Shown: positions 22,260 through 34,789, counted from the first letter of the stretch. The stretch is 64,000 nucleotides of DNA from Xylogone sp. PMI_703 (GCA_021399445.1 JAJTUQ010000009.1:141501-205500); one strand, 5' to 3'. The notes: generated from the sequence alone by a model not told the origin. Numbers and translations are program-made.

Positions 22260-22773
22260 TGCTCGAACAGGAGTGAGTCAGATACGTAAGCGCATTTCTG
22301 ACAGTTGTAAAATCTTACGAGAGGTAAGAATGATCCAGTCTTATGTGAAACCGCAGATATTTGACGCTTATTACTTTCGGGAGCATGTGTAGCCGCTGTA
22401 GGCTATGATCTTGAAGCTCTTAGCCCGTGAATTTGACTTTGGCTACTTAGGAGGAGAGAGTGTACATAAAGTACAAGCTTTTAGGGCTCAATAGTGTCTA
22501 ACACCAGAGGATGCCACCCAGACTGCCTCGCCCTGAGCCAGGTCTATGCGAACTTGGAATGTGGCTGGTCATTATGGCACATATGACACAAATATTACAA
22601 ACAACATCAACAACATATAAACTGTTCCTTCTCGAATCTAGCTCGTCAGCAGTTCGGTCAGTTCCATAAAACATAAGAGTCACAGAGATGTTATCATATT
22701 TGTGTTGCCAACCTAATTGTAATGGATCATATTAGGTCATGCTTATTACTCCGTGACAGCGGCTACTATCTTA
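22260..22773. other. 5' flank of the Zn2Cys6 gene
   Basis: No gene is recognised. The 500 bp separate the Mutator element's right end from the first regulator and should include that gene's promoter. Confidence 0.4.
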
Positions 22774-24595
22774 ATGGGCAGTCCACTTCGGTCCACACAG
22801 GGTTGCTGGACCTGCCGCCTACGCAAGAAAAAATGCGACGAGGGCCGTCCTCATTGTTCCACATGTGAATCGCTATCGATCACGTGTTATGGTTTTGGTC
22901 CAAAGCCTGGCTGGATGGACGACGGCGAGAAGAGGAGAGTGGTTGCAAACAGTCTCAAAGAAGTTGTAAAACACACCTGGAGACGCAAGAAGATAACACA
23001 TCCTCCCAGGCAACACAATCAAATTATTCGGATAACACCCAAGTCTTCAGAATGTTCCATGGAAAATTCCTCTTCCAGTTCTGGATCAAATCCCCAGAAT
23101 TATGTTGCTCTTGCATCATATCATGACTCACCACAAGTTGGAATTAATACATTACAAGAGGGACCGCTGGTAAGAATATTGACCTCATGGCAAGCTCGAG
23201 AGATGCTGATTCAACTAGGCTTTCCCCTTGTCTGAGCATAGTTCTTATTCAGTGGATGGATCCATACTGCCCATCTCAAGACTGGATTCTATTCTCTTGA
23301 TGCACTTTCTAGATAATATATTCTCATTACAGTATCCCGTGTACAAACCAGATATTCTGCGAGGACGAGGTTGGTTACTAGCCCTTTTGTTTCGAACGAA
23401 ACCTCTCTATCGTGCAGCCTTGGCGCTCAGTGCATACCATCGACATATGATCATACTTACAAAGATCCGCCATCCACACCAAGTTGCTCCATTGGTCCAG
23501 CAAGAAAAACATCTGCAAATATGTCTGATTGAGTTTCAGCAGGCTATAAAAGCAGTCGACAAGTTTGTCCAGACGACCCACTTAAGTAATGGAGTGAGCA
23601 CCATGGCGTCGATTGTGCAGCTGGTATTTTTCGAGGTACTGTTCCGATTAGAAAAATATCCAGGTTAGATACTGACAACTTTGGCAAAGGTTTTTGCTGG
23701 TAAAGGCAACATTTGGCAGATACATCTTTGTGCAGCAACGAATATGTACCGTTGTGGCTATGAAGATAAATTTACCTGCTTTGGTTTAGCCGAAAAATCA
23801 AGGGCAATTTTGTGTGACGATATCCCGCTCCCAGAAGGACTTATAGTTGGAGAAGAGGTTATAATTCTTAGGTTCTCAGGTGGCACAATTATTTGGCTCG
23901 ACATCATCTCTTCCATCACAGCAGGAACGGCACCACATTTACTGCCTTATCATTCCCGTGTTATCGCTTCCACTTCTCAGGTCAAGCTTCAAGATATCAT
24001 GGGCTGTAAGAACTGGGTGATGCTTCAGATTGGCCGTATTGCTGCACTCCACGAACATAAAATTCGAGCCTTACAGCGAGGGGACTTCGATTGTACAGAG
24101 TTTAATCGAGCTGTGGATGATATCGCTAAGGAGATCCAACTCGGTTTTATCCAGCGGACCCCGGAGGATTTCAATCTTCCTGGCCCTGGTTCTGGTATAA
24201 TATTCAACACGATGCCAGATTTATCTATGCTCATAACATACGTTTTTGCTTATACGGCGTCTATTTATCTTCACTTGGTCACTCATGGATTTCAAAAGCT
24301 AGAACTATTGGATGTGGCCATTTCCGGAGCCATGAGGATTCTTCAAACCCGGATTTCAAATCATCTTTTACCAACTTTGGTCTTTCCGCTATATGTTATC
24401 GGATCTGTTGCAAGGCAAAGAGATAAAAAGTACTTCCAGGTCATTTTCTCCTCTCCACCACTGCTGGATCCGTTATTTGAACATCGGGGAAGAATTTTGC
24501 CAATTCTTATAGAGATCTGGAGTAGAAGGCAAACAATACCTGATTTTACGTGGAGCGACAGCCTTGAACTCGCCCACGATCTCCTACTTCTTTGA
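22774..24595 (+). CDS. Zn2Cys6 transcription factor (Fungal_trans_2 type)
   Basis: Three exons, 22774-23169, 23219-23635 and 23690-24595, with introns of 49 and 54 nt, give an unbroken 572-residue protein. The ATG at 22774 is the first in frame. The binuclear zinc cluster is at residues 11-38 (C11, C14, C21, C28, C31, C38) with the RLRKKKC basic run, so it binds DNA in the nucleus. The rest matches the Fungal_trans_2 effector region: SILLMHFLDNIF, RGRGWLLALLFR, AALALSAYH, then QLVFFEVFAGKGNIWQIHL, which spans the second intron and confirms it. A second regulator follows 880 bp downstream in the same direction. Targets are unknown; the nearby hydrolases are candidates. No RIP damage is visible. 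Confidence 0.9.
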
Positions 24596-25474
24596 GCCAT
24601 ACATGGCCCTCGATAACTTTCAGCCCCGATTTCTCCTGAACCCTTATATTTTGTAGCAAGAGGGTGTGCTTTCCGATAGTTAAGACCTCATTTTCACAAT
24701 ATTATGAATTCCCTACTTCTGTCTTGCGACCTATGGACTTTTCTCAATCCAAGCGCTTGAAGATTTAAATGGCTTTCTAATTATTTCCGTCCGTTCACTT
24801 TGGTACTCGATCACACTAATCCCAATATATGGGGTAAAGTGTAATAGTAAGATGCCAAAAGTAGTGAAGATCCCGGATCATGTATAACGCTCAATAACCA
24901 GAAACAGCCACTTAGACGCACGTGCGTAAGTACGTACACGTGTGCTAGTCTAGCAACTAGCAAGCTGTGCACTTGATGTACGGGTTTGTGCGAGAATATG
25001 CCGTAATCTAATTGTGAGAACTGCATCATGTGGTCACGTAAGTACAATTTGAATGTGGCCCTTTTCTTATAGGAAATTCCAATTGGAATCAGAGTCGACT
25101 TGGGTTCTCGCGCCATCTGGTTGGGCTGCTTACCAATCCCGACCCCATCTGGCGATCAAGCTAATGCGCTATCCTTCTGTAGCGCCCTAAAAACCCTTGA
25201 CTTTGTCGGGTCCGTGTTAGCTCTCCCGAGCTGCGGTAAGGGAAGCTATTTGCCTCCGCTTTGCCAGGGCGCTCAGGTTCGTGCGAATCCTGCACCATAC
25301 GGTAGTCTGACAAGGCAGTCCTGTTTAGCGCTCAGCGTTAGGATGTACAGTAAGCTGTAATCGGAGAATCCCACCACAATTTACAAACAAATTTAGCTCT
25401 CCATGACCTGCTGTTCCGCTTCATAGCACACGTCTCGAATCCGGGTTGTGTACATAGTTTCAGATTCAGCTGCG
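24596..25474. other. Intergenic between two regulators
   Basis: The stretch holds the 3' flank of the first and the 5' flank of the second Zn2Cys6 gene. Open frames at 24811-25360 on both strands have no family resemblance. A local inverted word ACGTGCGTAAGTACGTACACGTG lies near 24920. Confidence 0.4.
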
Positions 25475-27201
25475 ATGGACCATATGCAATCACCGAACCT
25501 AGCATCTCAGGTATGCGAAGTCTGTCGAAGTCGTAAAAAGAGGTGCGATAAGGCTTTCCCAAGTTGCTCTTCTTGTATACGGTAAGTGTGTATTCGCCGA
25601 AATTTTTGGGTTGGAGAGAACAGTTCCTTCAGGGCATACGGATAGCAGTGAATCTGCTAACCATCGGCACCTCAGAAACCTTCACGTTTGTAACTATGGT
25701 CCGCCAGGACAAAGGGCACAGTATAAGCAACTACGTGGCAGGGTACAGGCCCTTGAGGCCATTCTTGCGCATAGCAATGGGGAGACTATTCATAAGAGTG
25801 GCGATGCCCGTAGCGCACTTGTGCCTCTAGCCAACCCTTATACGTTATTTATGCAAGAGCCTGCAAGCCCATCCACGTATCCAATACCATCTCGCTGGTA
25901 TATGCCTGCTTTAATTGCACATTGTAAGTATTACTTCCAGTTACTGCGACAGCGAACATAGGCTCACTGCTAAACAGACCTGGAGTATATTACACTTGGT
26001 CATGCATCTGTCGCGGTTGAAAGCATTGCTCATCGCTTGCGCACGAATTTGTTTCCATCGGCACTAACAGATCCGTGCCTATTCCACGCACTGTTGTATG
26101 CATCATCCATGAATTTGGACTTGCTCCTCCAAAAGGAAGATAGCCCTGTGACGATATTTCATCGTGGCAACTCCTTGCGTTTTTTGAATGACTGCCTCAC
26201 CGGAACTGGTAAAGCAGAACTAGATGACGCTGTGGTGGGATCGGTCTTATTATTAACCCAGTTTGAGGTATATACTGGGGATTTAAAGCTCGTTGATACA
26301 GCTGCTCACATATATTGTTAGGCACTTGCTGGAAACATGAGGGTCTCGCATGCACATAAGCGTGGCCTCAAACAAATCGTCGATCTTCGCGGTGGCCTAA
26401 ATCAGCTAGGTATGAATGGAGTCTTGGCAGACTTAATCCAGCTGTAGGTATTATTTTCATTTCTAGTAGTTGACTACTGATTTATGTAGATGGGATCTAT
26501 TGGATGTGTTACTGAACTATTCCATTGATACTCCGCATTTCCTACCGGATATGAATTCACAATCGTGGACTTCAATTACAAGCTCCTTCGATCAAGTGAG
26601 CGTTGACATGGCAGAAGTCATTAATTGCAGTACGCAGAGTATCTTGCAGCTCATCCACAAGGCAACACTATTTTTCAACAATACACAAGAGTGTGGAACT
26701 GTGTCAGCCGATGTATCATCGCAAATGGGTATTTGCAGTGATAAACTTCAATCGCTTTTTCAAAACACCATCAGCTTGGCGTCAGTTGATGACTGTTGTA
26801 AATTCGCAGCGATAATACATTGGAACGCGATATGTCAACATATTCCTTTTGATTCCTCTGTGAACCAGCAAAGCTTGAAAGGGCTTAAGATTTCAATCCA
26901 AAAAACGCCGTTCATGTACTGGATAAAGCATATTCCAGAAGTCTTTATTTGGGTATGTTTTGTTGCGATAGCGTCCGTGACAGATGCGGTTCAGCGAAGG
27001 TGGTTTGTTGAAAGACTGGGTCTAGTACTCAAAACTCTACGCACCAGTGATGTTCCAATAATTTTGGAAAAGTTCTCCCATTTTCATTGGATGGTACGAA
27101 AATGTAGTACACCACGCATCCATCCAGATAGTTGTGCCGTTGTACCATTCGATTCAAGGCTGCTAAACTATCCCGAGTCTCTTGAGAAAGGATATGTGTG
27201 A
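25475..27201 (+). CDS. Zn2Cys6 transcription factor, five exons
   Basis: Exons 25475-25581, 25676-25923, 25978-26267, 26322-26443 and 26490-27201 join to 1479 nt, an exact multiple of three, giving 492 residues; introns are 94, 54, 54 and 46 nt. The zinc cluster (C14, C17, C24, C31, C34, C41, with CRSRKKRC) is split by intron 1 just before the last Cys. A short coiled linker follows (QYKQLRGRVQALEAIL). Downstream, VVGSVLLLTQFEALAGN crosses intron 3 and LKQIVDLRGGLNQLG is the usual Fungal_trans_2 block. It should act as a nuclear regulator. It has the same orientation as the regulator upstream and is convergent with the alpha/beta hydrolase gene. Exon borders are inferred from motifs and frame, not transcripts. 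Confidence 0.87.
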
Positions 27202-27843
27202 GCTTTCTTTTGTATGATCGGATATGGCAAGGCAGAATTTACCTTGCATCTCGATCTCTATTATTCTCTACAACCTTTCGAATGCATAAAAGATTGTGGT
27301 AGATCTGTGCGCATACTACCATTAAATTCAAACCTGCAGGCGAGCGAATAGTTTCAACATAGCTACATAGAGATTTGGTGCCAAATGTTACACCACTAAC
27401 TAGATTTATTTGGAGGTAGTTAAAGAACATTGGATGGCCAGATGACCTCATTTTGGTACCATGATAGTAACCCAATGCAGTCATTTTACACCATACCTTA
27501 AGCATCAATAATTTTATATCCTTCTATAATCCTATTCTGTTTAGTCCACCGGCGTAGCGCCTGGGCGACTGTATTAAAAATGGTACCTTTCATTTCCTAA
27601 GCCTACAAATAGGAGTATTCTATACCATTGCCAGATAACTTAGATAGATTTACTCCTTCTTATATTAGTAATACACATCACTTCGTTTGACATGAAAATT
27701 ATCAGCTTTGAGGGTTCTGAACTGAAAACCGTTTGCCTCCTTTCTATTGATGCTACGGCAGACTGTTTAGCTATCTACATGTATCACTATGCATTGTAGG
27801 CAGCATATCTTATACATGAGTCTCATCTTCCGAGGGTAATTAC
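27202..27843. other. Intergenic between convergent genes
   Basis: 3' flanks of the regulator and of the minus-strand hydrolase. No gene recognised. Confidence 0.5.
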
Positions 27844-28704
27844 CTACTCTTCCAAGAATTGAAGAGACATTGGCACGAAGTGCTCAGCAAACTGGAAGGG
27901 GGCACCGTGACCGGAATCGGGGTAAAGATACAATCGTGCATCAGGCAGCTTCCTGAACATGGTGTAGCTGTTGACCGTTGGCACCATTATATCATCGTAG
28001 CCATTCACAATAAGGACTGGCTGTTTAATGTTGTTCAATCTTCCATAAGAGCCTTTGTCCCGGTTTGTCGACCACTGAATTAGAGCACTCATTTGAGCCT
28101 GGACACCGCTGCCCGTCACGTAGCTTGCGGTTTTTTGGCCAGACTTCTTCCGATCATGGATTCGATCCCAGTACACTTTGCCAAAGGCTCTTCCTTCCTC
28201 ATTAGGGGCAAAGAAAAGATAGGTAATGGTGGATTCATCCAAATCGTCTGCCGTGGCGCGAGGCCAAAGGTTGGGATGTCCCTCCACTGCAGCCTCAATT
28301 CCATCGCCGGCACTGGGTCCGGTTCCCGCGAGAATTAATTTGCGAACGAGTTCTGGCTGCTCTAGAGTAACCATTTGAGCGACGAATCCTCCCATAGAGA
28401 ATCCCAGAAGGTCAACAGTCTGAAGGCCCAATGCTGCCAAGAATGCAATCACGTGTTCTGACATGGCTTCGATCGTGTCCGAGATCTGGCCAGTGCTATA
28501 GCCCACCCCCGCATTGTCGAACAAGATCACATCTCGTGACGCCGCAAAACCATTAACGATGGCAGGGTCCCACAGATCCATGCAGCCGCGAAAGTGCATA
28601 AGAAACACCACCGGCACTCTACCCTTGGGGCCCAGGCGACGATATGCATATTTCACTCCTTTCGCTTCCACAAATTGGTTTGGTACAGATTGATGGGAGG
28701 ACAT
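27844..28704 (-). CDS. Alpha/beta hydrolase
   Basis: Intact, intronless, 286 residues, ATG at 28704. The nucleophile elbow is GFSMGG (Ser103), preceded by HFRG (about 37-40, oxyanion) and DNAGVGYS. The acid lies in NGYDDIMVP and the His in PDSGHGAPF. The cap is short, as in the enol-lactonase / aryl esterase group. There is no signal peptide, so it is probably cytosolic. It ends 642 bp from the Zn2Cys6 gene and lies 1.8 kb from a dienelactone hydrolase on the same strand; both enzyme types can act on lactones from aromatic ring cleavage, so a joint catabolic role is possible but unproven. The base composition is normal and no nonsense changes are seen. Confidence 0.87.
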   Translation of the reverse strand: MSSHQSVPNQFVEAKGVKYAYRRLGPKGRVPVVFLMHFRGCMDLWDPAIVNGFAASRDVILFDNAGVGYSTGQISDTIEAMSEHVIAFLAALGLQTVDLLGFSMGGFVAQMVTLEQPELVRKLILAGTGPSAGDGIEAAVEGHPNLWPRATADDLDESTITYLFFAPNEEGRAFGKVYWDRIHDRKKSGQKTASYVTGSGVQAQMSALIQWSTNRDKGSYGRLNNIKQPVLIVNGYDDIMVPTVNSYTMFRKLPDARLYLYPDSGHGAPFQFAEHFVPMSLQFLEE

Positions 28705-30511
28705 GTTGGACTGCTGTTAAATTTCTTTTCAAGCTCAAATGTTATCCAGCGTACTTGAATTAAGAGAAGGCGATAGCTGTTCTTGCAGAGGGGAAACGAG
28801 CAGCGGAAAAGTTAATCCTTTTATGTTCTTTCAAATGCCCTTCCACTTCTTCATAGACTTCGCGATTACAAATATACTGGTATAGTATAATGTCCGATTA
28901 TATCAAGCTGTGTCGGCCTTATGGCCGAACCCTGCCAACGAGTCATTTGATGCATGGTAAGCGTGGAGGCAATTACATTTGGTGATGACGGAAGCCCATA
29001 ATGGCTAAAAAGATATTACGTTTTCCCCGAGGTTCAGCAAACCATCCCGTAACAAAGTCAGCATATGCGACAACGATCTGGCGTCCGACCTTCTACAGTA
29101 GAATAGGATTGTGTCTCTCCAGTTTAAACTGGATTGGGAAAGGCAAACTTTCTGGTTATTTTGGGGATTAAGGAGATTCACTCGTGCTGAGACCTAGTCC
29201 GAAAGTTATCTCCTGCAATTTCAATGGGTGGGATCTAAGTTACAATGGCAAAGTCATGTTCTTGTATGGTTTAAATCGAAGCTGCAGCAGTGGTTACAGA
29301 TAGCCCAGGGTGAGGAATTCCCCACAATGCCGGATACGGGTCAGAAAACGATAGATCCTCACTACCTACGGAGTAGATATCCCCTTCTCTCCATCAAAAA
29401 GATGTTAATTCGGGGTCGAATGCCGAACCCTGCCTTGCACAATTGCCCTTTGTGTGCAACAGCAGACATGAATCCTCTCCGATGGTGACCGGCGACCGAT
29501 CTCGTTGATAACTACGAGTGCGGTTCAGAACTATTACTATTTATTGCTACGCGTGCTACGGATCCATATAGCAAGATAACGCATTGGTAATGCGAAGACT
29601 GAACTGGATATTGCCCGTGCTTCCACCTCTTCAATCGCCATGAAGCCATTTGATTTGCCATATCTCTATAGCTCTCAGTGTCTTCGATAGATGAGCAAGT
29701 GCCCAGCAAGGCAATCTATTATCAGGAATCGATGTGGTCAATAGGAAGCCATGAATACTGATTGACTGGTGATCTGCCGCTAATACTAGACAGCAACGTT
29801 GGATTATTGCATGAGAGCTAATATTTTGTAATCCGCAACATGGGTGCCATGCGTCTGCCAGTGGAGGATTTTTTCTAATTTTTCTAGCTATCACACATCT
29901 TGACAATATAATTGTATATGTTCCCGCCAATCCGCCAACCACATGCCAATTTTACCGCTGATTTATTATCAATCTTTCTTATACCATTAATTTCCCCCGC
30001 AAATAGGCTTATATTTGGTAACTATTAATCAATTTTAGTAAAAAATTTTAATATATTATCAGAAATAAATATAATACTCTTAATAATAGTCATGGCAATT
30101 ATAGTACCGAAATGCACTATAATTATAGACATGATAAGCTAATGGTAAAGCCCGTAATTCAGTGAAGGTTATATCCAAAATCAGCAATTCTGTGTGCATT
30201 TAGCTAAATACCAAGCGCCTTTACCTAGGGCTCGTACGAAGTGTTTATGTGAATAAAAAACGTTATCATAATAGACTTCGTAGTGAAATTGGTAGGTGGC
30301 TGGTGTATGGCCCAGGTCATTGGCGTATGAGCGGGAGCATATACTCGTATAAAATCTCTCACCAACATCCAGACTCTGTTGTGCAACATCCTGTATGCAT
30401 TACGATACAAGTCACTTGAACAGAAAGTGTGATAACGATTTGATTTATAGAATAAATCAAGAATGTCGCGTTGATTCTTCATAGATGTAGTAACAAATTC
30501 TGGCCAAAATT
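28705..30511. other. Intergenic; no gene recognised
   Basis: The first few hundred bases are the hydrolase promoter side. An 86-codon open stretch at 29228-29488 has no family resemblance. From 29950 the sequence becomes AT-rich and stop-dense. Confidence 0.4.
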
Positions 30512-31433
30512 TCATTTTTGCAGATGGAGATCAAACCATGCTACAGCTTGCCGGAATGCCTGCTCCTTGGCGAACTTGTCTAGGCTTACAGAAAGATCGC
30601 CTCTTACAGCAAAACCATGAGACACGCCACTGAATAGACTTATCTGATATGATATTCCTATTTTCTGAAGGATATTCTCGGACTCATGGCATAATGAGCG
30701 TGTAAATATATCGTCAATCTCTTGATCAATATTCTGTAAGCATTCTGCATTGTTAAGAGACGCATTGTAAGTCTTTGATACGCACCTGCCGCCGCAATTG
30801 AAAGAGGACCTTTAATATTACCAAGTTCCTCCCGAGTGACAAAGGACGGGTGAGCAGTAAAGCCGACCTTGATTTGTTCTGGGTTTAAAAATCTGGCGAC
30901 GTACTGAAAATACATTAACATTATTATTTTCGAATTAACATTACAAAGTTTACTTTTCCCCCAAAACAGTATCCCACTCCACCAATGAACTTTGTTTTAA
31001 CGATTGTTTTAAGATAGTCAATGAACTTTTGAACAATCACGTCAACATTCTCGATGGGATGCTTGGCCAACCAAGAGGATAAGTCAAAACCTTTCTCAAG
31101 CCGGGATTTTATCGGGACTGCATCATCGTCGAATAAGTCCGGAATCAATGTGAGATATCCTCGGTCCGCAAAATTATCGGCAAGCAACTTGCTATTGTTG
31201 TAAATTCCAACAGCGTCGCTCAGTATGAGGATAGCCTTGTCGCGTACCTTCGACTTGGGGGATGCTATATATGTCTCCACTAGTAACAACAGAGCATTAG
31301 ATTCATGAACGATCACGTTTTTTTTTCATACTGTTAACTTACCTCCCTCTATTGTTTGCATTTCTCCTCGTGGAGAACCTTCATGTTCGAACCCCGTAAT
31401 GCAACACTCAGCAGATGGAGGGTTTGAAGTCAT
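30512..31433 (-). CDS. Dienelactone hydrolase family protein, four exons
   Basis: On the minus strand, exons 31433-31343, 31279-30954, 30903-30786 and 30744-30512 sum to 768 nt (255 residues), an exact multiple of three; introns are 63, 50 and 41 nt. The N-terminus (SNPPSAECCITGFEHEG) and VETYIASP match fungal DLH proteins. The nucleophile Cys is in GYCFGGK, followed across intron 2 by YVARFLNPEQIKVGFTAHPS; the His is in FSGVSHGFAVRGD and the tail is KEQAFRQAVAWFDLHL. The third intron places EIDDIF where the family usually has a TD..F acid motif, so that border is the least certain. These enzymes hydrolyse dienelactones or related esters in the cytosol. Confidence 0.85.
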
Positions 31434-31818
31434 TGTGAGATAGACACTAACCGATTATTTCGTATCGATTGATATGATGGGAAACGTTAAATTTATTGGG
31501 CCGAGGATAAATCCCTATACGTACCCGTATATTCTAGGCAAGTCAGGCTTAAAGTGTTACTGTAACATAATATACTTGAGATAGCAGCTTCAGACGGCAT
31601 TACTTCTGGCACGCTCTTGTTATGCCAGAATTCTGCCAGCAATTTCCAGCAGTGATCGCAGCCCCACATTTAGTGTTGCCACGGCGAAACTAATACTGTA
31701 ATAGGCCACTGTACTGCCAAGAAAGCCTCGAGCGGCCCGATCGCCGAACCCTGCCTGTGGATATATGGTCAGTTATCAAGTTATACCCTTTGCAGTACTC
31801 GGTAGAGATCTTCAAACA
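31434..31818. other. Intergenic with a Mutator-type terminal repeat
   Basis: 31733-31750 holds CGGCCCGATCGCCGAACC, identical to the left end of the Mutator element at 18843. A complementary copy lies at 32247-32265, so 31733-32265 could be a 533-bp non-autonomous derivative. Confidence 0.45.
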
Positions 31819-32619
31819 CCTTTGTTACCATTAAATTACTCGCACGCGATGTTTTATACTGACAAATCTGACAGTCTTAAAGAAGGCAATCTTTATCATC
31901 AACTTGACTTGAGGCAGGAGACATCACATGATTAACTTGCTGTCAGAACAATTGCGGTTGTGCATACGGACCGTAAATACAATCTCGATAACTATAGCCT
32001 CAATAGGCATAATCAGGAGAACCCTGCTATACGAGGCAGTTCAATTCGGTACCCCATGGTCTAATTACCACTATAAATTGTAGCATAGTTGAACCATAGG
32101 ATAATTAATTCAATTAATGAAGAATGTTTACTATTTCAATAGAATATTGAAATATCTTTTGCCTAACGCTAATGTTTAATGTTTGGGAATCTCCAATAGT
32201 ACCACAAAAGATGTAACTTAATAACAACCCACATACCTACCGACATGGTTCGGCGATCGGGCCGCCTTAGCCCTGGATGTAGTATAGTTTTGAATTACAG
32301 TTGCGTACAGTACAAATTCCACCCAGTAATTATAGTCTCATTTAGGCATAGCCAGGAGAACTCCTGCTACACGAACTAATTTATTTCGTTACATTACTGT
32401 TTAAACTTCACTACTGTACCATATTATCTCCAATTTACTAGAACTGGACTAATATATTATACAGTAATTGTACACTAGGATAGTTAATCCAATTAGTTCC
32501 TTGGGTATTACTGTAGTCTGACTTAGGTTCCGAGAGGATTTTGCTTAAAGTACGAATATATCTGAGGTGATATAATTAGATTAATTTTTTTGAGAATCAA
32601 CTACCCTCAAATTGGCAAA
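31819..32619 (+). repeat. ~800-bp dispersed repeat (copy 1)
   Basis: Nearly colinear with 42093-42896, from ACCATTAAATTACTCGCACG to CTACCCTCAAATTGGCAA. Differences between the copies are mainly C/T and G/A. It contains the Mutator right-terminal segment (32074-32265). Its right border abuts the truncated 3' end of the hAT transposase at 32597-34186. No coding capacity. Confidence 0.8.
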
Positions 32620-34186
32620 TGCGTTCCTCGGTGCCACCTCTTCGAAGGCGCGCTTGGTTGTCGTCTTCGAGTCGCAAAAGACAAGAATCAAACCTCGTAA
32701 GGATATCCCAAAACCAGCCGAGAGCTTCCCAATCCGCGTCCATGAGCAAATTTTCTTCTTCTAGGCATGGAGGAAATGAGCTTTGCGACCCGGTGGTTTT
32801 TGATCGTAATCTCAAGGATTTCCGGTTGGACTGTGTTGTCTCATGAATCAGTTCTTCGAGATAGGGACGGAGCTTTAAGGCTCGCTCGATCATGTAATAT
32901 TGTGAAAGCTAACGCGTGTCGTTATCGAGAACAACATCGAGAATGCCAGGATAGCTCTTATCGGCATCGTTCTCTTGTAAGCAATGCAAGAGAGCTGTTG
33001 TTTTATTCGATTGATGAATCCAGACCACCAAATTATGTAGTTTGCCAACTGGTCTTCTCTTTGTCCATCTGTCGAAGTCATCCGGATCAATGCTCTCCTC
33101 GAGGGTATTACTCCCGTTGACCGAGAGCATTGCCATGACCACGATTTGAATGATATGCCCAAAACATCGGATTCTCTGACTTCTTGGATTCTGCCACCCT
33201 AGTCTCTGGCCAAGTACCTTCACTGCCTGATCGTTACTCGAAGCATTGTCAAGAATAAAGTATCTGACCTTCTTCTGCTGAACCAGGTCGAACTCTTCAA
33301 GCACCTCGAGAATCGCCGCGGCAATATTCTCCCCGGTATGGGCTACGGTGATGTTTGGGAGACCGAGCAGGACCTTTCGAGGCTGGAATGTCTCTTCGTC
33401 GAGGAAGAAGGCATTCACCGCAAAGAATGGATGCCGGTTACGCGAGGTCCAGCCGTCGAAAGCAATATGGACCCGACCTGGGCTCTGTATTAGTGTCTCG
33501 ATGACATGAGCCTTGTACGAATTGAACTCGTGGATGATCCTTGACCGAATCGTCTCGTGCGTAAGATTGGCCGACGTCTCGTGCACCAAGGGGTTGAGGT
33601 AACTGAAGACCCTCTGAAGACCTCGATGCTCGGAGACATGGAACGGCAGGTTCGCATCTGTGATCCACTGCACAAGTAACCGCTGAAAAGTTGTCTTATC
33701 AAACTGATTAACTAGCTCATCATAGAAGTCATCTCTCTTTCGCTTCCGTGCTGTGAAATCGTGGATGCTTTGTTGATTGAGTGGTCGCTCCGGCAAACGA
33801 CGCTTCGCCTTTGACGGGTCTGGATGGAAGATGCCGTGGGCCTTACTGAGGTGGCTTTCGATATTCCGGGTGTTGGATGCGACGTAGGCCTTTGGTTTGG
33901 GAACCTTCTGGCGGATGCAGTGGCAGCAGAGCCAACTAGGCTGGCGATTACCACTTATGGATCTGGATCGGACATCATAGCCATGAGCCCAGAACCAGCC
34001 AGTGGCTATTCCGGTCCGGGTCGAGAGGGTCCAATTCTCCCGGATGGATTGAGTAACCGCATCCTAGTCTTTAGTCACAGTGGTAGCGAACTGTGAATCT
34101 AGCTTTGGATGGTCGAACTGGCTAGATATCTCGGATGGGTGATTGAGATCTGTGCATTGACTAAGTAAATCTGACTGAGAGGACAT
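32597..34186 (-). pseudogene. hAT transposase, 3' truncated, two Trp-to-stop changes
   Basis: One minus-strand frame runs from ATG 34186 to 32597. It begins with a BED-type finger (WLCCHCIRQ ... NIESHLSKAHGI), then QSIHDFTARKRK, PGRVHIAFDGWTSRNRHPF, DNASSNDQAV, SQRIRCFGHIIQIVVMAML, GKLHNLVVWIHQS and VVLDNDTR. Two TAG codons interrupt it, at 34066-34064 (KD-stop-DAV) and 32911-32909 (DNDTR-stop-LSQYY). The conserved DN.TRW motif shows the second replaced Trp, and the first fits the same change. The C-terminal dimerisation domain is missing: the frame ends in the adjacent ~800-bp repeat. Confidence 0.85.
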
Positions 34187-34437
34187 TTTCAAAAAGGGGT
34201 ATGTTGAGTACTAGTACATACAATTGTACGGCGTTGACTAGCAATGCTAAAGTATGTATACTTCCGTGGTTTAGCCGAAAGTCTTGGCGTCTATCTATTT
34301 TTCATCTATCAATCAACGCCTTCGGTAGATAGATAGATTACTAATAAATGGCCTGGTAGAATAGATAGATGTAGATCTATATCTATCTATATCTACGTTT
34401 TATCTACAATAGTAGATAGATTCGCCAGCCTGGTGAT
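34187..34437. repeat. GATA/CTAT-rich low-complexity tract
   Basis: 34285-34425 is rich in ATCTATCTA and TAGATAGAT words in both orientations, so it can fold back and offers many GATA motifs. It sits directly before the upstream module at 34438. Confidence 0.6.
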
Positions 34438-34558
34438 GATACAAAAACTGGACGTCATATTTTATCCTCGGAGATAGGAGATACTATCGGGAGTATATAC
34501 TGATTACTCGGTAACTCTGAGCTTGGTGAGTATTACTAATAAGTACTTATATATATAA
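34438..34558 (+). promoter_or_regulatory. Duplicated upstream module (copy 2)
   Basis: Second copy of the segment at 4594-4718, with the same GGACGTCAT core and TTATATATATAA end; it lacks a few bases near GGTAACTCTGAG. It ends 231 bp before the secreted protein gene. Same relation to the gene as copy 1, but with a longer spacer. Confidence 0.5.
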
Positions 34559-34789
34559 CCCATCCAATCGAAACCTTGCTGCCAAGTCAACCTAGTTTCT
34601 CAGAAGTTGGAACAACAGCCGAGTTAGGACAAGGGGTAAGATATATAAAAAGCAAAAGCATAAGAAAAATATTCTTACCAATTTCATGTATACTGTGGTA
34701 AAGTCTCTCGGTATGTATAACAGATTTTCAAAACCGATTATCAAGGCATTAATTTAACATGCTTTTTAGACACTTCAACTCGAGAAGAT

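Noticed and set aside
29228..29488. 86-codon frame with a CPLC pair
   Set aside because: No recognisable family, no splice partners and no flanking support.
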